A stretch of 64,000 nt of DNA from Chitinophagaceae bacterium UBA1953 (GCA_002336115.1 DDEN01000017.1:1-64000); one strand, 5' to 3'. Positions 1 to 7,970 are shown, counted from the first letter of the stretch. Numbers and translations: made by a program. Notes: generated from the letters alone by a model not told the origin.

Positions 1-23
1 CCAATATCTCTTTGCAATATAAA

Positions 24-257
24 TTATAAGCAAACAGTGTTCAAAATATTTAAGATTTTTTTATCTTCCCCTTCATCTCGGCGACCAAACACCTGCGATA
101 ATTTACTCATCGCTTCTTTCTTCCACAGGTTGATTTGAGTGGGATGTAACTCGTACCTGCGGGCAAGCTCCTCAATTGTACTTCGCTCCTTAAAAGCTTC
201 TAAAACCACTTTGGCTTTAAAATCTGAACTGAATTTCCGGCGATTTCTTCTTTCCAT
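24..257 (-). CDS. IS3-family transposase OrfA, C-terminally truncated
   Basis: The 77-residue product begins MERRNRRKFSSDFKAKVVLE and continues with a typical IS3/IS911 OrfA helix-turn-helix (about residues 8-50, including ELARRYELHPTQINLWKK), which binds the element ends. OrfA proteins of this type usually run to about 100 residues with a leucine-zipper tail. Here homology stops near residue 65 and the frame ends in an unrelated short tail. No OrfB is visible, although it would lie beyond the window edge. The GC-rich stretch at about 325-345, upstream of the start, could be the IS terminus, but I cannot define the inverted repeat. Probably an IS remnant. Confidence 0.75.
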   Translation of the reverse strand: MERRNRRKFSSDFKAKVVLEAFKERSTIEELARRYELHPTQINLWKKEAMSKLSQVFGRRDEGEDKKILNILNTVCL

Positions 258-365
258 AATACAGGTAATTTAAGATGAATAATTCTATCTTAACATCCAT
301 AAAGTTAATCAATTCCGTTTCGTGTGTCGCGAACCGGGGCGTAGAAAGATTATTTTAATAAAAGT

Positions 366-1469
366 TTATAAGTGTTCCTTCAAAAATGTTTCTAACTGGT
401 TGGGCTCAATATTTAAATTGATTATTCTGCCATATTTATCTAATAAAATATAAGTCGGAAAAGTGTTCACATTAAACTCTTTAGCTTTAACTCCTTCCTT
501 ATCCCAAATATGATTCCATATTAGTCCATTTCTCTTAATGGCTACAGTGTAATCCTTCAAATCTTTTTGCCTATCTACCGAAATGGATATAATATCAAAT
601 CCTTTACTATGGAACTGATGATAGATTTTTTTTAACTCTGGAAAATGTGCAATGCAGGGACCACAATGGCTATACCAAAAATCAATTAAATAATACTGAC
701 AATTCTTCCTTACTTTGCTATGCATTTGAGCATAGCCTTTAAAAAAATCGTGTGGAAATTCCATACCTACCTGCATCCTGCCCGATTTCTTTAATCTTGC
801 TTTTAACTCATTTATAAAGGATTGATGCTGCATTTGATCTGAAAAAGATGAAAATAGTTTCTCGAAATCAAAATATTGATTAAGACTGCCCATGGAAATA
901 AAATAATAGATATTCCACAAAGCAACGTAAGAATCCGGATGTTGTTTAATGTATTCTTCTAATAATGCAGTTCGTTGATACCCATATTTTTCTTTTAAAA
1001 GGTTTGCGCTGTCTTGAACTGATTTTGGAAAATTGTCACCATATTTTTGACGATTTTTTTGAAAAAAAGATACTATTGTGTCATAAAAATCATCATTCAA
1101 TTGGAAAAAGGGTAAAAATTCCTTTTCGTATTCATCTTGAACAGGCGATCCAATAATATGAGGCTTACCTGTGGAGTCAATAAGTATTTCTGCATCGCTA
1201 TAAATAAAGCTTTCTCTGAATAACCTATTCCCATGAGAAATAACAATTTCAGTAGGAAAAGGAATCTGTATTGAAACATTAAACATTCCATTTACAACAT
1301 TTAGCTTCTTTTCTTCAAATTTTGTAAGATTGGAATCTGTCACATGTGTTATTTCAATACTTTTTATAGTAGTATCCTTTACAATCCCATGAATATTAAC
1401 TGTCTTGGGCTGGGCTGCAAGTTGCAGCACCATTAATAAAACGAAATGCAATAAAACTGTACTTTTCAT
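366..1469 (-). CDS. TlpA/ResA-like thiol-disulfide oxidoreductase
   Basis: The 367-residue exported protein has a signal peptide at residues 1-20 (MKSTVLLHFVLLMVLQLAAQ), a poorly conserved middle region, and a C-terminal thioredoxin-like domain from about residue 235. The redox motif C-G-P-C is at residues 269-272, and a cis-proline-type segment (NTFPTYILLD) lies near the end. Such proteins reduce or isomerise disulfides outside the cytoplasm; in Bacteroidota many copies exist and the individual substrates are unknown. The gene stands alone beside an IS remnant and appears AT-rich. The thioredoxin assignment is firm, but the partner is not known. Confidence 0.85.
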   Translation of the reverse strand: MKSTVLLHFVLLMVLQLAAQPKTVNIHGIVKDTTIKSIEITHVTDSNLTKFEEKKLNVVNGMFNVSIQIPFPTEIVISHGNRLFRESFIYSDAEILIDSTGKPHIIGSPVQDEYEKEFLPFFQLNDDFYDTIVSFFQKNRQKYGDNFPKSVQDSANLLKEKYGYQRTALLEEYIKQHPDSYVALWNIYYFISMGSLNQYFDFEKLFSSFSDQMQHQSFINELKARLKKSGRMQVGMEFPHDFFKGYAQMHSKVRKNCQYYLIDFWYSHCGPCIAHFPELKKIYHQFHSKGFDIISISVDRQKDLKDYTVAIKRNGLIWNHIWDKEGVKAKEFNVNTFPTYILLDKYGRIINLNIEPNQLETFLKEHL

Positions 1470-1675
1470 AACGGTTGCAGTTGTTTTTTTATATCAAGTT
1501 ATTCGTTTAATATTTTATGGCTTCATACTGCCGATTAAAAATATTAAAATAAAAAGACATGTCCTATTTACAACTAGGATTAAATTGCTGATTTCAATAA
1601 AAAAAACCGATGTTAACTCTCCTACTTCCCTACTTTCTTCTTCAGCAAATCATTTGCCGATGGGCCTTTCTTGTT

Positions 1676-1814
1676 TTCGCAGCAACGTCTCTCGAAGAGG
1701 ACGTTGCGTTATTGAACTTACATTTTATTATGGCTTAACACATCAAGTACGCAACGCCCCCATCAGCTATTTGCAAAACTGCAACTGTGGATTTGAGGGA
1801 GACGTTGCTGCGAA
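1676..1814. repeat. REPIN/MITE-like inverted-repeat element, copy 1
   Basis: This 139-bp element has perfect 16-bp terminal inverted repeats, TTCGCAGCAACGTCTC at 1676-1691 and its complement at 1799-1814. An inner inverted pair lies at 1699-1709 and 1749-1759. The core word GCAACGTC or its complement therefore occurs at four places (one copy with a mismatch) in an alternating arrangement, which allows either two local hairpins or one long cruciform. A second copy at 2895-3034 differs by about seven substitutions and one indel. There is no coding capacity, so mobilisation in trans (REPIN or MITE style) is inferred. Confidence 0.8.
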
Positions 1815-2039
1815 GAGAAGGATTCGATTTCATAAATATCTTTAGTGCATGTGTCGTTGGTGAAAAACACACAACAACGGCAGGCTATGGCTTATTAATT
1901 TGACTTTTGGAAATAATTTAGCTGAGGAACACCAACAGGGCAAAAAAGTTTACATTTTTGGCAGGAAAGATTAATACGGCGTATATTTATGTGTTAGCAG
2001 TAATTCACCCTTTTTCGCCGAACGAAAATAATTTTTCGA

Positions 2040-2090
2040 ACTAACGGTTAAAATTTATAATTCATTGTAATTCAAAAATTAACCGTTAGT
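2040..2090. repeat. 12-bp perfect palindrome with 27-nt loop
   Basis: ACTAACGGTTAA at 2040-2051 is exactly complementary to TTAACCGTTAGT at 2079-2090, only 18 bp before the start of the orphan gene at 2108. There is no T-tract, so it is not an obvious intrinsic terminator. It could be an operator, an RNA leader hairpin, or a recombination-type site. The CTAAC/GTTAG arms vaguely recall integron attC sites but do not match their consensus. Confidence 0.5.
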
Positions 2091-2107
2091 CAGAATACAT
2101 AAAGCGA

Positions 2108-2629
2108 ATGACAAAACTTACACAGGATACTATTGATGAGATAGCATATTGGTGGGATTACGATTATCCGAGTGCTGGAATGGCAGCGTTGAAAATGATT
2201 GACAAATATTCATCATTAGTATTAAATAACGTTGAAATTTATATTGAACCTGATAATATTATAATTGACAACTTATTAGATTTTTTGATTTGGAAAAATA
2301 AAGTTGAAAAATTAAAAGATATAACAATTGTAAACATGACTAATAGTATAGTAGAAAAAATTGAAATAGTAAATTCCTTATTTAAAAAAAACAAATTGCA
2401 CAATTTGAGTATCAACAAATTTGAAACTGAATTAACTTTTTATAATGGAGATGATAAATTTAGAATTGAAGTTGGGAAAATAATAGATACGGAGAATTGC
2501 GACTTCAATGACTTTAGTTTCAGTGAATTGTCATTAGAATTTATTACCTATTATGTTTACAAGTTCAAGTTTGTACAAAAAGAGAACAATAAAATATCTT
2601 TTAAATGTGACCGTTTAGGACTTAAATAA
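2108..2629 (+). CDS. Hypothetical protein, AT-rich orphan
   Basis: The 173-residue soluble protein starts MTKLTQDTIDEIAYWWDYDY and is rich in Asn, Ile, Lys and Asp. There is no signal peptide, membrane segment or motif I recognise. The N-terminus looks like a short acidic helical region followed by mixed alpha/beta sequence. Its base composition looks more AT-rich than the core genes, and it sits between two direct copies of the ~139-bp element, so recent acquisition is plausible. Small standalone acidic proteins like this are often immunity or accessory proteins, but nothing in the sequence shows that here. Confidence 0.65.
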   Translation: MTKLTQDTIDEIAYWWDYDYPSAGMAALKMIDKYSSLVLNNVEIYIEPDNIIIDNLLDFLIWKNKVEKLKDITIVNMTNSIVEKIEIVNSLFKKNKLHNLSINKFETELTFYNGDDKFRIEVGKIIDTENCDFNDFSFSELSLEFITYYVYKFKFVQKENNKISFKCDRLGLK

Positions 2630-2645
2630 TACCTCACTTACCCAA

Positions 2646-2666
2646 GCGCAAGCGTCCCGCTTGTGC
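2646..2666. repeat. GC-rich 9-bp hairpin after orphan gene
   Basis: Nine base pairs (one G-T) close a three-base loop. The arms are GCGCAAGCG and CGCTTGTGC. It begins 17 bp after the stop codon of the 2108-2629 gene. Short GC-rich palindromes of this kind are scattered in many Bacteroidota intergenic regions, and this one may be a REP-type repeat or a terminator without a clear T-tract. Confidence 0.45.
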
Positions 2667-2794
2667 CTATTCTTATGTAATCATTTTCTTTCCTCACCAA
2701 TCAAATCATCACATCCAAATTTACAGGTTTGCAGTGCATAAAAAACTTCACAGCTTCTTCATTCAATCAATCACAAAAAAATAAACCAACAAAA

Positions 2795-2838
2795 AAAGCC
2801 CCGACCGAAGCGTCGGGATGACATTGGTGCGGGGCTTT
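2795..2838. terminator. Two-state stem-loop, probable intrinsic terminator
   Basis: AAAGCCCCG (2795-2803) pairs with CGGGGCTTT (2830-2838), leaving an A-run on one side and T-rich sequence on the other, so it could stop transcription in either direction. A second, mutually exclusive stem pairs CCCGAC (2800-2805) with GTCGGG (2812-2817). This gives an attenuator-like choice, although no gene close downstream obviously needs one. Confidence 0.5.
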
Positions 2839-2894
2839 ATTTCTCTAACCCACCCGGTACAAAAGCTCAACTTTTATTTTTCAACTACCCTGTT

Positions 2895-3034
2895 TTCGCA
2901 GCAACGTCTCTCGAAGAGGACGTTGCGTTATTGAACTTACATTTTATTATGGCTTAATACATCAAGTACGCAACGTCCCCATTAGCTATTTGCAAAACTG
3001 CAACTGTAGTTTAAAGGGAGACGTTGCCTGCGAA
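2895..3034. repeat. REPIN/MITE-like inverted-repeat element, copy 2
   Basis: Same orientation and architecture as copy 1. The left terminal repeat is at 2895-2910. The right one, at 3018-3034, carries an extra C. The inner inverted pair GGACGTTGCGT (2918-2928) and ACGCAACGTCC (2968-2978) is perfect in this copy. The right end continues into a small local hairpin, CCTGC-GAA-GCAGG. Its boundary lies about 20 bp before the first ATG of the DoxX-like fragment. Confidence 0.8.
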
Positions 3035-3053
3035 GCAGGTTGGACTTTCATTT

Positions 3054-3275
3054 ATGTTTAACCAGTATGTAAAAGTTACCAGTTACCTGCTGGCTATTCT
3101 GCTCGATATTTTTATTCTTACCATCCATGTTCCTAATGCACTTAATGCAGGAGCGCCTGAAATGAGGCAATGGGCAATAATTAATATTTTAAAAGACACT
3201 GCAATTGTAGGATTTGCTTTACACATTGCCGCCGGAGCCTATCATCAGCACTTGCATTTTGAAGACAATGATTAA
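3054..3275 (+). pseudogene. DoxX-like membrane protein, C-terminal fragment
   Basis: The 73-residue product from ATG 3054 has two hydrophobic segments (about residues 9-28 and 43-60) and ends with a His-rich tail. The pattern of a membrane helix, an LxIHVPNAL-like turn, then N-x-LKD and a second helix resembles the C-terminal half of DoxX-family proteins, normally about 130 residues with four helices. The open frame extends back to a TTG at 3024, inside repeat copy 2, so the 5' half appears to have been lost where the element sits. It could instead be a genuine small membrane protein. The family assignment is tentative. Confidence 0.5.
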
Positions 3276-3313
3276 AAGAAGTACGAGATAATTATCAATA
3301 GGGTTTGAAAAGT

Positions 3314-3358
3314 AAAAGCGAAGAACCAGTTTATAAATAATACTGATTTTTCGCTTTT
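3314..3358. terminator. Bidirectional terminator between convergent genes
   Basis: AAAAGCGAA (3314-3322) pairs with TTCGCTTTT (3350-3358), and an additional CAGT/ACTG pair lies inside the stem. It lies between the plus-strand fragment ending at 3275 and pdxJ ending at 3387 on the minus strand. Confidence 0.55.
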
Positions 3359-3386
3359 CAGTTGAGAGAGATGATGCTATTCCGGC

Positions 3387-4112
3387 TTACTCTACAACAA
3401 GTTCACGTTTGTAAAGCTGAATAACATTCTCGTAACCAAAATACAAAGCATCACAGATCAGTGCATGACCAATACTCACTTCATCAATCCATGGAATAGT
3501 GCTTACCAGGTAATTAAGATTGTTCAGATCAAGATCATGACCGGCATTTATTCCAAGTCCTAACTCCTTTGCCCTGATTGCCGCATCAACATAATCTTCA
3601 ATCGCTTCTTCTCTTTTACCATTTGCAAATAACCTTGCGTAATTCTCCGTATAAAGTTCTATACGGTCAGTCCCCGTTTCAGCAGCTCCTTCAATCATAT
3701 CAATCATCGGGTTAACAAATATGGATGTACGGATACCGGCACCTTTAAACAGTTTTATCATTTCCGTAAGGTAATCTTTATGAGTCTCCGTATCCCACCC
3801 GTGATCGCTGGTTATCTGTCCTAACGTATCAGGCACAAGTGTTACCTGGTGAGGCTTTACTTCAAGCACCAGGTCAACAAAGGATTGTTCCCTGCAATTG
3901 CCTTCAATATTAAACTCTGTAGTAATGATTTTTCTGATTTCTCTTACGTCATTATAACGAATATGGCGTTCATCGGGCCGGGGATGAACAGTTACGCCAT
4001 CTGCTCCAAAACGCTGTGCGTCAACAGCAGCTTTTAATACATCCGGGATATTCCCACCACGACTGTTTCTGAGTGTCCCGAACTTATTGATATTTAAGGA
4101 TAATTTTGTCAT
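3387..4112 (-). CDS. pdxJ: Pyridoxine 5'-phosphate synthase
   Basis: The 241-residue PdxJ is a full-length TIM barrel that condenses 1-deoxy-D-xylulose 5-phosphate with 3-amino-2-oxopropyl phosphate to give pyridoxine 5'-phosphate in the DXP-dependent vitamin B6 pathway. Recognisable family segments are SLNINKFGTLRNSRGG at the N-terminus, VTVHPRPDERHIR (about 41-53), the NIEGN strand, and the late GINAGHDLDLNNL loop that contacts substrate. A TAnnTTTG-type box lies only about four bases upstream of the ATG, which would imply a nearly leaderless mRNA if real. The gene is single and convergent with the fragment to its left. Confidence 0.95.
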   Translation of the reverse strand: MTKLSLNINKFGTLRNSRGGNIPDVLKAAVDAQRFGADGVTVHPRPDERHIRYNDVREIRKIITTEFNIEGNCREQSFVDLVLEVKPHQVTLVPDTLGQITSDHGWDTETHKDYLTEMIKLFKGAGIRTSIFVNPMIDMIEGAAETGTDRIELYTENYARLFANGKREEAIEDYVDAAIRAKELGLGINAGHDLDLNNLNYLVSTIPWIDEVSIGHALICDALYFGYENVIQLYKRELVVE

Positions 4113-4203
4113 GCTTCAAAGGTAATTAACAACAGTAAAAAATCTGTCATCTAAAAATTGTTTTAAATAATTTGTATAATACTTTTAGGGTATAATTTAA
4201 GCT

Positions 4204-4425
4204 ATGGATTTACTTACACCAGGGCTTGGGCTTTTAGCTTGGACAGCATTACTTATTATACCCCTTATAATTGGCTTGTTCCTCGTTTTTAAAATATGGA
4301 AACGTGAAGATTTTGATCAAACAACAAAACTGCTCTGGACGATAGTAATAATCTTTGCTCCTATTTTAGGCTTCATCTTGTTTTTGATTTTTGGGAGAAA
4401 GCAGAAAATCATATCTATTAAATAG
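4204..4425 (+). CDS. Small PLDc_N-domain membrane protein
   Basis: The 73-residue protein has two hydrophobic helices (about residues 8-29 and 43-63) separated by a charged loop KIWKREDFDQTTKLLWT. This matches the phospholipase D/nuclease N-terminal (PLDc_N) small membrane domain found in cardiolipin synthases and in standalone two-helix proteins. No catalytic HKD motif is present, so this is not an enzyme by itself. A similar protein follows 15 bp downstream. Confidence 0.75.
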   Translation: MDLLTPGLGLLAWTALLIIPLIIGLFLVFKIWKREDFDQTTKLLWTIVIIFAPILGFILFLIFGRKQKIISIK

Positions 4426-4440
4426 CATATAATAAACACT

Positions 4441-4656
4441 ATGCAAATAACAGATCAAATTCTGAATAATCTTTCTACTTCGCTGATTCTTTTTTTATTG
4501 ATTATAGCTCCTTTGCATTATTTGTACAGCGTTTGGAGACGAACAGATATTTCGACAGAAGCAAAAATTCTCTGGACGATATTCCTGGTTATTGCACCGG
4601 TTATCAGTGTCATTATTTACCTGGCCTTCGGTTATAAAAAACAAGACGACCACTAA
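4441..4656 (+). CDS. Second small PLDc_N-like membrane protein (paralogue)
   Basis: The 71-residue paralogue of the preceding protein has the same layout: helix, charged loop SVWRRTDISTEAKILWTI, then an APVISVIIYLAFG helix. The close spacing suggests cotranscription and possibly a hetero-oligomer after local duplication. The stop codon overlaps the convergent SET gene by four bases. Confidence 0.7.
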   Translation: MQITDQILNNLSTSLILFLLIIAPLHYLYSVWRRTDISTEAKILWTIFLVIAPVISVIIYLAFGYKKQDDH

Positions 4657-5066
4657 ATAAATCCCCTGCAATTCTTTGCACCACATTTACAGGGAAGTTT
4701 GCCATCATGATGCGTTTCGCCATAATCGCAGGTAAGTTCTTCTCCTTTTTTTATCGGGCGAAGTGAATAAAATTCAACCTGTCTGTAGGCCCTGCGCATG
4801 TATGTATTCGGATCACAGGAATGATTAATGTATGATAATTCATTTCGGTTTACACTTGCATCCAAAGCAACAGGATCGTTATCAAACTCAACCATCAGCA
4901 ATTCTCCCGCATGCTGTTGTTTCACTCTGCGTTGTGCTTCTTTATAGCTTATGATTTCTCCCGCCATATTTCCCAGCTTTCGTTTAGCCGGTATAGTTTT
5001 TATTGCAAAAGCACCTTTGCCTGCAACTTTACTTTTCTTTACTTCTATTGGAAAATTCAGTTTCAT
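4653..5066 (-). CDS. SET-domain protein, putative lysine methyltransferase
   Basis: The ~137-residue protein is essentially one SET domain. Visible hallmarks are the N-terminal GKGAFA motif, the central SYINHSCDPN motif that forms the AdoMet/knot site, the CDYGE motif, and a post-SET-like Cys cluster C-x-C-x4-C near the end (CKCGAKNCRGFI). Standalone bacterial SET proteins transfer methyl groups from S-adenosylmethionine to lysines, but their bacterial targets are mostly unknown. An upstream in-frame ATG at 5117 would overlap the preceding gene by 16 bases. I prefer the ATG at 5066 because the SET homology starts right after it. Confidence 0.8.
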   Translation of the reverse strand: MKLNFPIEVKKSKVAGKGAFAIKTIPAKRKLGNMAGEIISYKEAQRRVKQQHAGELLMVEFDNDPVALDASVNRNELSYINHSCDPNTYMRRAYRQVEFYSLRPIKKGEELTCDYGETHHDGKLPCKCGAKNCRGFI

Positions 5067-5101
5067 TTTTGTTTTTAACTTTTGAATTGATTGCTTTCGT
5101 C

Positions 5102-5890
5102 TTAAACTTCCATCCACGTATGATCGGCTAATAATTTTGCTGAAGCAACAAATTGTTTAAACGGACCGTTATCGCCCCACTCCTGTGGACTGATCATCGA
5201 AAGTAAATATGTATCATCATGCCGTTGATATAAATGATATACCTGGCCAATCACTGGCCGAAAGTTGAGCTTTGCTTCATAAATCATCAACGATAATTCC
5301 TTCCGCTTTACAATTTCCTGTGCCTGTCTTGCAAGTAATTCAATCTGTTGTTTAATTTGGTCGAGCTGCATATTTGTTTGCTCTTCCATTGCCTGCAAAG
5401 CCTGGTGACGGATCACACCTTCTTTTGTTGGTTTGATTACCACACCACCTATACTTGAAGCATAAGGCAGCACACTCATCTGCTTGTGATAAATTTCAAC
5501 ATTTTTAAACCGCTTGTATTCAGGCGTAAATCCTTCCTGCGTTATACGCATAAAACCATTGGGAAGAATTTCATGAGTAGCAGTAAACTTTACTTGTCCG
5601 TTAGTGATTAATTCAATCACCATTGTTGAAGAGTTGGGTATTTCAGACCTGATTTTTTGTGCTATTTCAGTATTCTCAAAATCATGCATAGCACCATCGG
5701 GCACAAAATTATACGAGGTATAAAATGCTTCATTTAAATGAGTAACCCAGTTAATGCTTAATGCAAGTGCTGTTCCGTTTTTTACCGATTCAATTTTGCA
5801 GTTACCACTTTTGGGTGTTTCGCCAAATTCATAACTGCATTTTTCCGGGAACAACTGCCATGATGCTAAAAAATTATATGCCTGAACCAT
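5102..5890 (-). CDS. DUF2452 (C1orf50-like) protein with extra N-terminal domain
   Basis: The 262-residue cytoplasmic protein appears to have two domains. Residues ~1-135 are beta-rich with no family I can name. Residues ~145-262 match the DUF2452/C1orf50 pattern: a helical segment (QLDQIKQQIELLARQAQEI) followed by PVIGQVYHLYQRHDDTYLLS and MISPQEWG. DUF2452 has no known function and is shared by some bacteria and animals. The gene sits just upstream of the SET gene on the same strand and could be cotranscribed with it. The fusion itself is the notable feature. Confidence 0.65.
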   Translation of the reverse strand: MVQAYNFLASWQLFPEKCSYEFGETPKSGNCKIESVKNGTALALSINWVTHLNEAFYTSYNFVPDGAMHDFENTEIAQKIRSEIPNSSTMVIELITNGQVKFTATHEILPNGFMRITQEGFTPEYKRFKNVEIYHKQMSVLPYASSIGGVVIKPTKEGVIRHQALQAMEEQTNMQLDQIKQQIELLARQAQEIVKRKELSLMIYEAKLNFRPVIGQVYHLYQRHDDTYLLSMISPQEWGDNGPFKQFVASAKLLADHTWMEV

Positions 5891-5988
5891 ATCAAAACCA
5901 ATTTCGCTTTATCTGTCAATTATTACAAATGTAAACAAACAATAAAGAGCCGGCTTTGTTTAGTAAATTGCACACCTGAATTTTATTT

Positions 5989-7824
5989 ATGGCTTATCGT
6001 TCGCTGGAAGATTGTTTACTGGACCTGGAAAAGAATGGTCATCTTGTACGTATTAAAGAAGAAGTGGATCCTTATCTGGAAATGGCCGCAATACACCTGC
6101 GTGTACATGAAGCAAAGGGTCCTGCTTTATTATTTGAAAACGTGAAAGGCTCATCGTTCAGGGCTGCCAGTAACATTTTTGGAACATTAGACAGAAGTAA
6201 ATTCATTTTCAGAGACACACTTGAGCTGGTACAAAAACTGATTGAACTGAAAAACGATCCCATCCAGGCAATCAAACATCCTATCAGCAATTTTCAAACG
6301 GGATTAGCTGCATTAAAAGCACTTCCTAAAAAGCAATCTTCTTTTTCGTTTGACGAAATACAAATAAGCAATTTACCTCTCATTCATCACTGGAAAATGG
6401 ATGGCGGTGCTTTTGTAACACTGCCGCAGGTTTATACCGAAGATGCTGACAAACCCGGCATCATGCAATCAAATCTTGGTATGTACCGCATTCAGTTATC
6501 AGGAAATGAGTATGAACTGAATAAAGAAATTGGTTTGCATTATCAACTTCATCGTGGCATTGGTATTCATCAAACAAAAGCAAATGCAAAAGGATTGCCG
6601 CTGAAAGTAAGTTGTTTTGTTGGCGGACCGCCATCACACACATTAAGTGCAGTAATGCCCTTGCCTGAAGGTATAAGCGAAATGACTTTTGCAGGTGTAC
6701 TGGGTGGAAGAAGATTCCGCTATGCTTACGATGCACTGGGCAATGCTGTTAGTACAGATGCCGATTTTGTAATTACTGGCGAGGTTTATCCAAATGAAAC
6801 AAAACCCGAAGGACCGTTTGGCGATCATCTTGGTTATTACAGCTTAATACATCCTTTTCCATTGATGAAGGTGAATAAAGTGTATGCAAAGAAAAATGCC
6901 ATCTGGCCTTTTACTGTTGTTGGTCGCCCACCTCAGGAAGACACCAGCTTTGGCGAACTGATTCACGAACTAACGGGGAATGCTATTCCACAGGAAATAC
7001 CGGGATTGAAAGAGGTGCATGCTGTTGATGCTGCAGGTGTGCATCCGTTATTACTTGCAATTGGAAGCGAACGCTATACTCCTTACATGCCTGCCAAACA
7101 GCCTGCAGAACTGCTGACTATTGCCAGTCGTGTTTTAGGCACAGGACAATTAAGTCTTGCCAAGTTTTTGTTTATGACTGCCGATGACAGTAATCAATTG
7201 CACACGCATCATATTGAGGAATATTTACAATACATTTTTGAGCGGATTGATTTAAGCAGGGACCTTCACTTTTTCACCAACACCACAATTGATACACTTG
7301 ATTACTCCGGTACAGGATTAAACAGCGGAAGTAAATTATTGCTGGCTGCTTACGGCGATAAAAAAAGAGAATTATGCAGGGAAATACCTGCCGTATTAAA
7401 ATCATTGCAGCGGTTTGAAAATGCACAGTTATGTATGCATGGAGTTATTGCACTGCAGACAAAGAAATTCAGCAATTACGAAGATGCAGCAAATGAAATG
7501 GAACTACTAAATGCTCAGCTTTCAACTTTCAATTCAGAATTAAATACTACAGCACAAATTATCATCTGTGATGACAGTTCGTTTGTTGCTGCCAATCTTA
7601 AAAATTATTTATGGGTTACTTATACACGCTGTAATCCTTCGCATGATATATATGGAATAAATTCATTTACCCGGTTTAAACATTGGGGTTGCAACGGACC
7701 TGTTGTATTTGATGCAAGATTAAAACCACATCATGCACCTGTATTAGAAAAAGATACAGATTTAGAGCAAAGAATTGACCGTTTATTTGCCAAAGGAGGA
7801 AGCCTGGAAGGAATACTGAGATAG
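5989..7824 (+). CDS. UbiD-family (prenylated-FMN) decarboxylase
   Basis: The 611-residue member of the UbiD/MenG-type decarboxylase family uses prenylated FMN to remove carboxyl groups from aromatic or unsaturated acids. Family signatures are the N-terminal LEDCLLDLEKNGHLVRIKEE, the flavin-binding central domain, the catalytic-loop segment ETKPEGPFGDHLGYYS and the following ELTGNAIPQEIPGL segment. The length exceeds classical UbiD (about 490) and fits the longer Bacteroidota form that has been linked to menaquinone (futalosine pathway) decarboxylation. No other menaquinone genes are in the window, so the substrate is not established. Confidence 0.85.
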   Translation: MAYRSLEDCLLDLEKNGHLVRIKEEVDPYLEMAAIHLRVHEAKGPALLFENVKGSSFRAASNIFGTLDRSKFIFRDTLELVQKLIELKNDPIQAIKHPISNFQTGLAALKALPKKQSSFSFDEIQISNLPLIHHWKMDGGAFVTLPQVYTEDADKPGIMQSNLGMYRIQLSGNEYELNKEIGLHYQLHRGIGIHQTKANAKGLPLKVSCFVGGPPSHTLSAVMPLPEGISEMTFAGVLGGRRFRYAYDALGNAVSTDADFVITGEVYPNETKPEGPFGDHLGYYSLIHPFPLMKVNKVYAKKNAIWPFTVVGRPPQEDTSFGELIHELTGNAIPQEIPGLKEVHAVDAAGVHPLLLAIGSERYTPYMPAKQPAELLTIASRVLGTGQLSLAKFLFMTADDSNQLHTHHIEEYLQYIFERIDLSRDLHFFTNTTIDTLDYSGTGLNSGSKLLLAAYGDKKRELCREIPAVLKSLQRFENAQLCMHGVIALQTKKFSNYEDAANEMELLNAQLSTFNSELNTTAQIIICDDSSFVAANLKNYLWVTYTRCNPSHDIYGINSFTRFKHWGCNGPVVFDARLKPHHAPVLEKDTDLEQRIDRLFAKGGSLEGILR

Positions 7825-7970
7825 ATTTTTTATTAGCAAACTGATTGCTATTATTGAGCTTCCGTTGTGTCACTCACTTGTACTTCCGGCAACCTGGTTG
7901 TGCATATTTATTGAATTCTCAAAAAAAATATGCAATCTCTGTTTTAGAGAACAAAATCGTACTTCTTACA

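Larger units (their letters stand above)
1470..2107. other. 638-bp gap holding repeat element copy 1 and a long palindrome
   Basis: No convincing gene is present. An open frame at 1405-1845 runs through the repeat element and antisense to the thioredoxin gene, and shows no family features. The gap contains the inverted-repeat element at 1676-1814 and the palindrome at 2040-2090. The rest is AT-rich sequence with nothing else recognisable. Confidence 0.6.

Noticed and set aside
1405..1845. 146-codon plus-strand frame
   Set aside because: It is antisense to the signal-peptide end of the thioredoxin gene, runs through the repeat element and has no family features.
2040..2090. Integron attC site
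   Set aside because: The arms do not match the RYYYAAC/GTTRRRY cores, no integrase or cassette array is visible.
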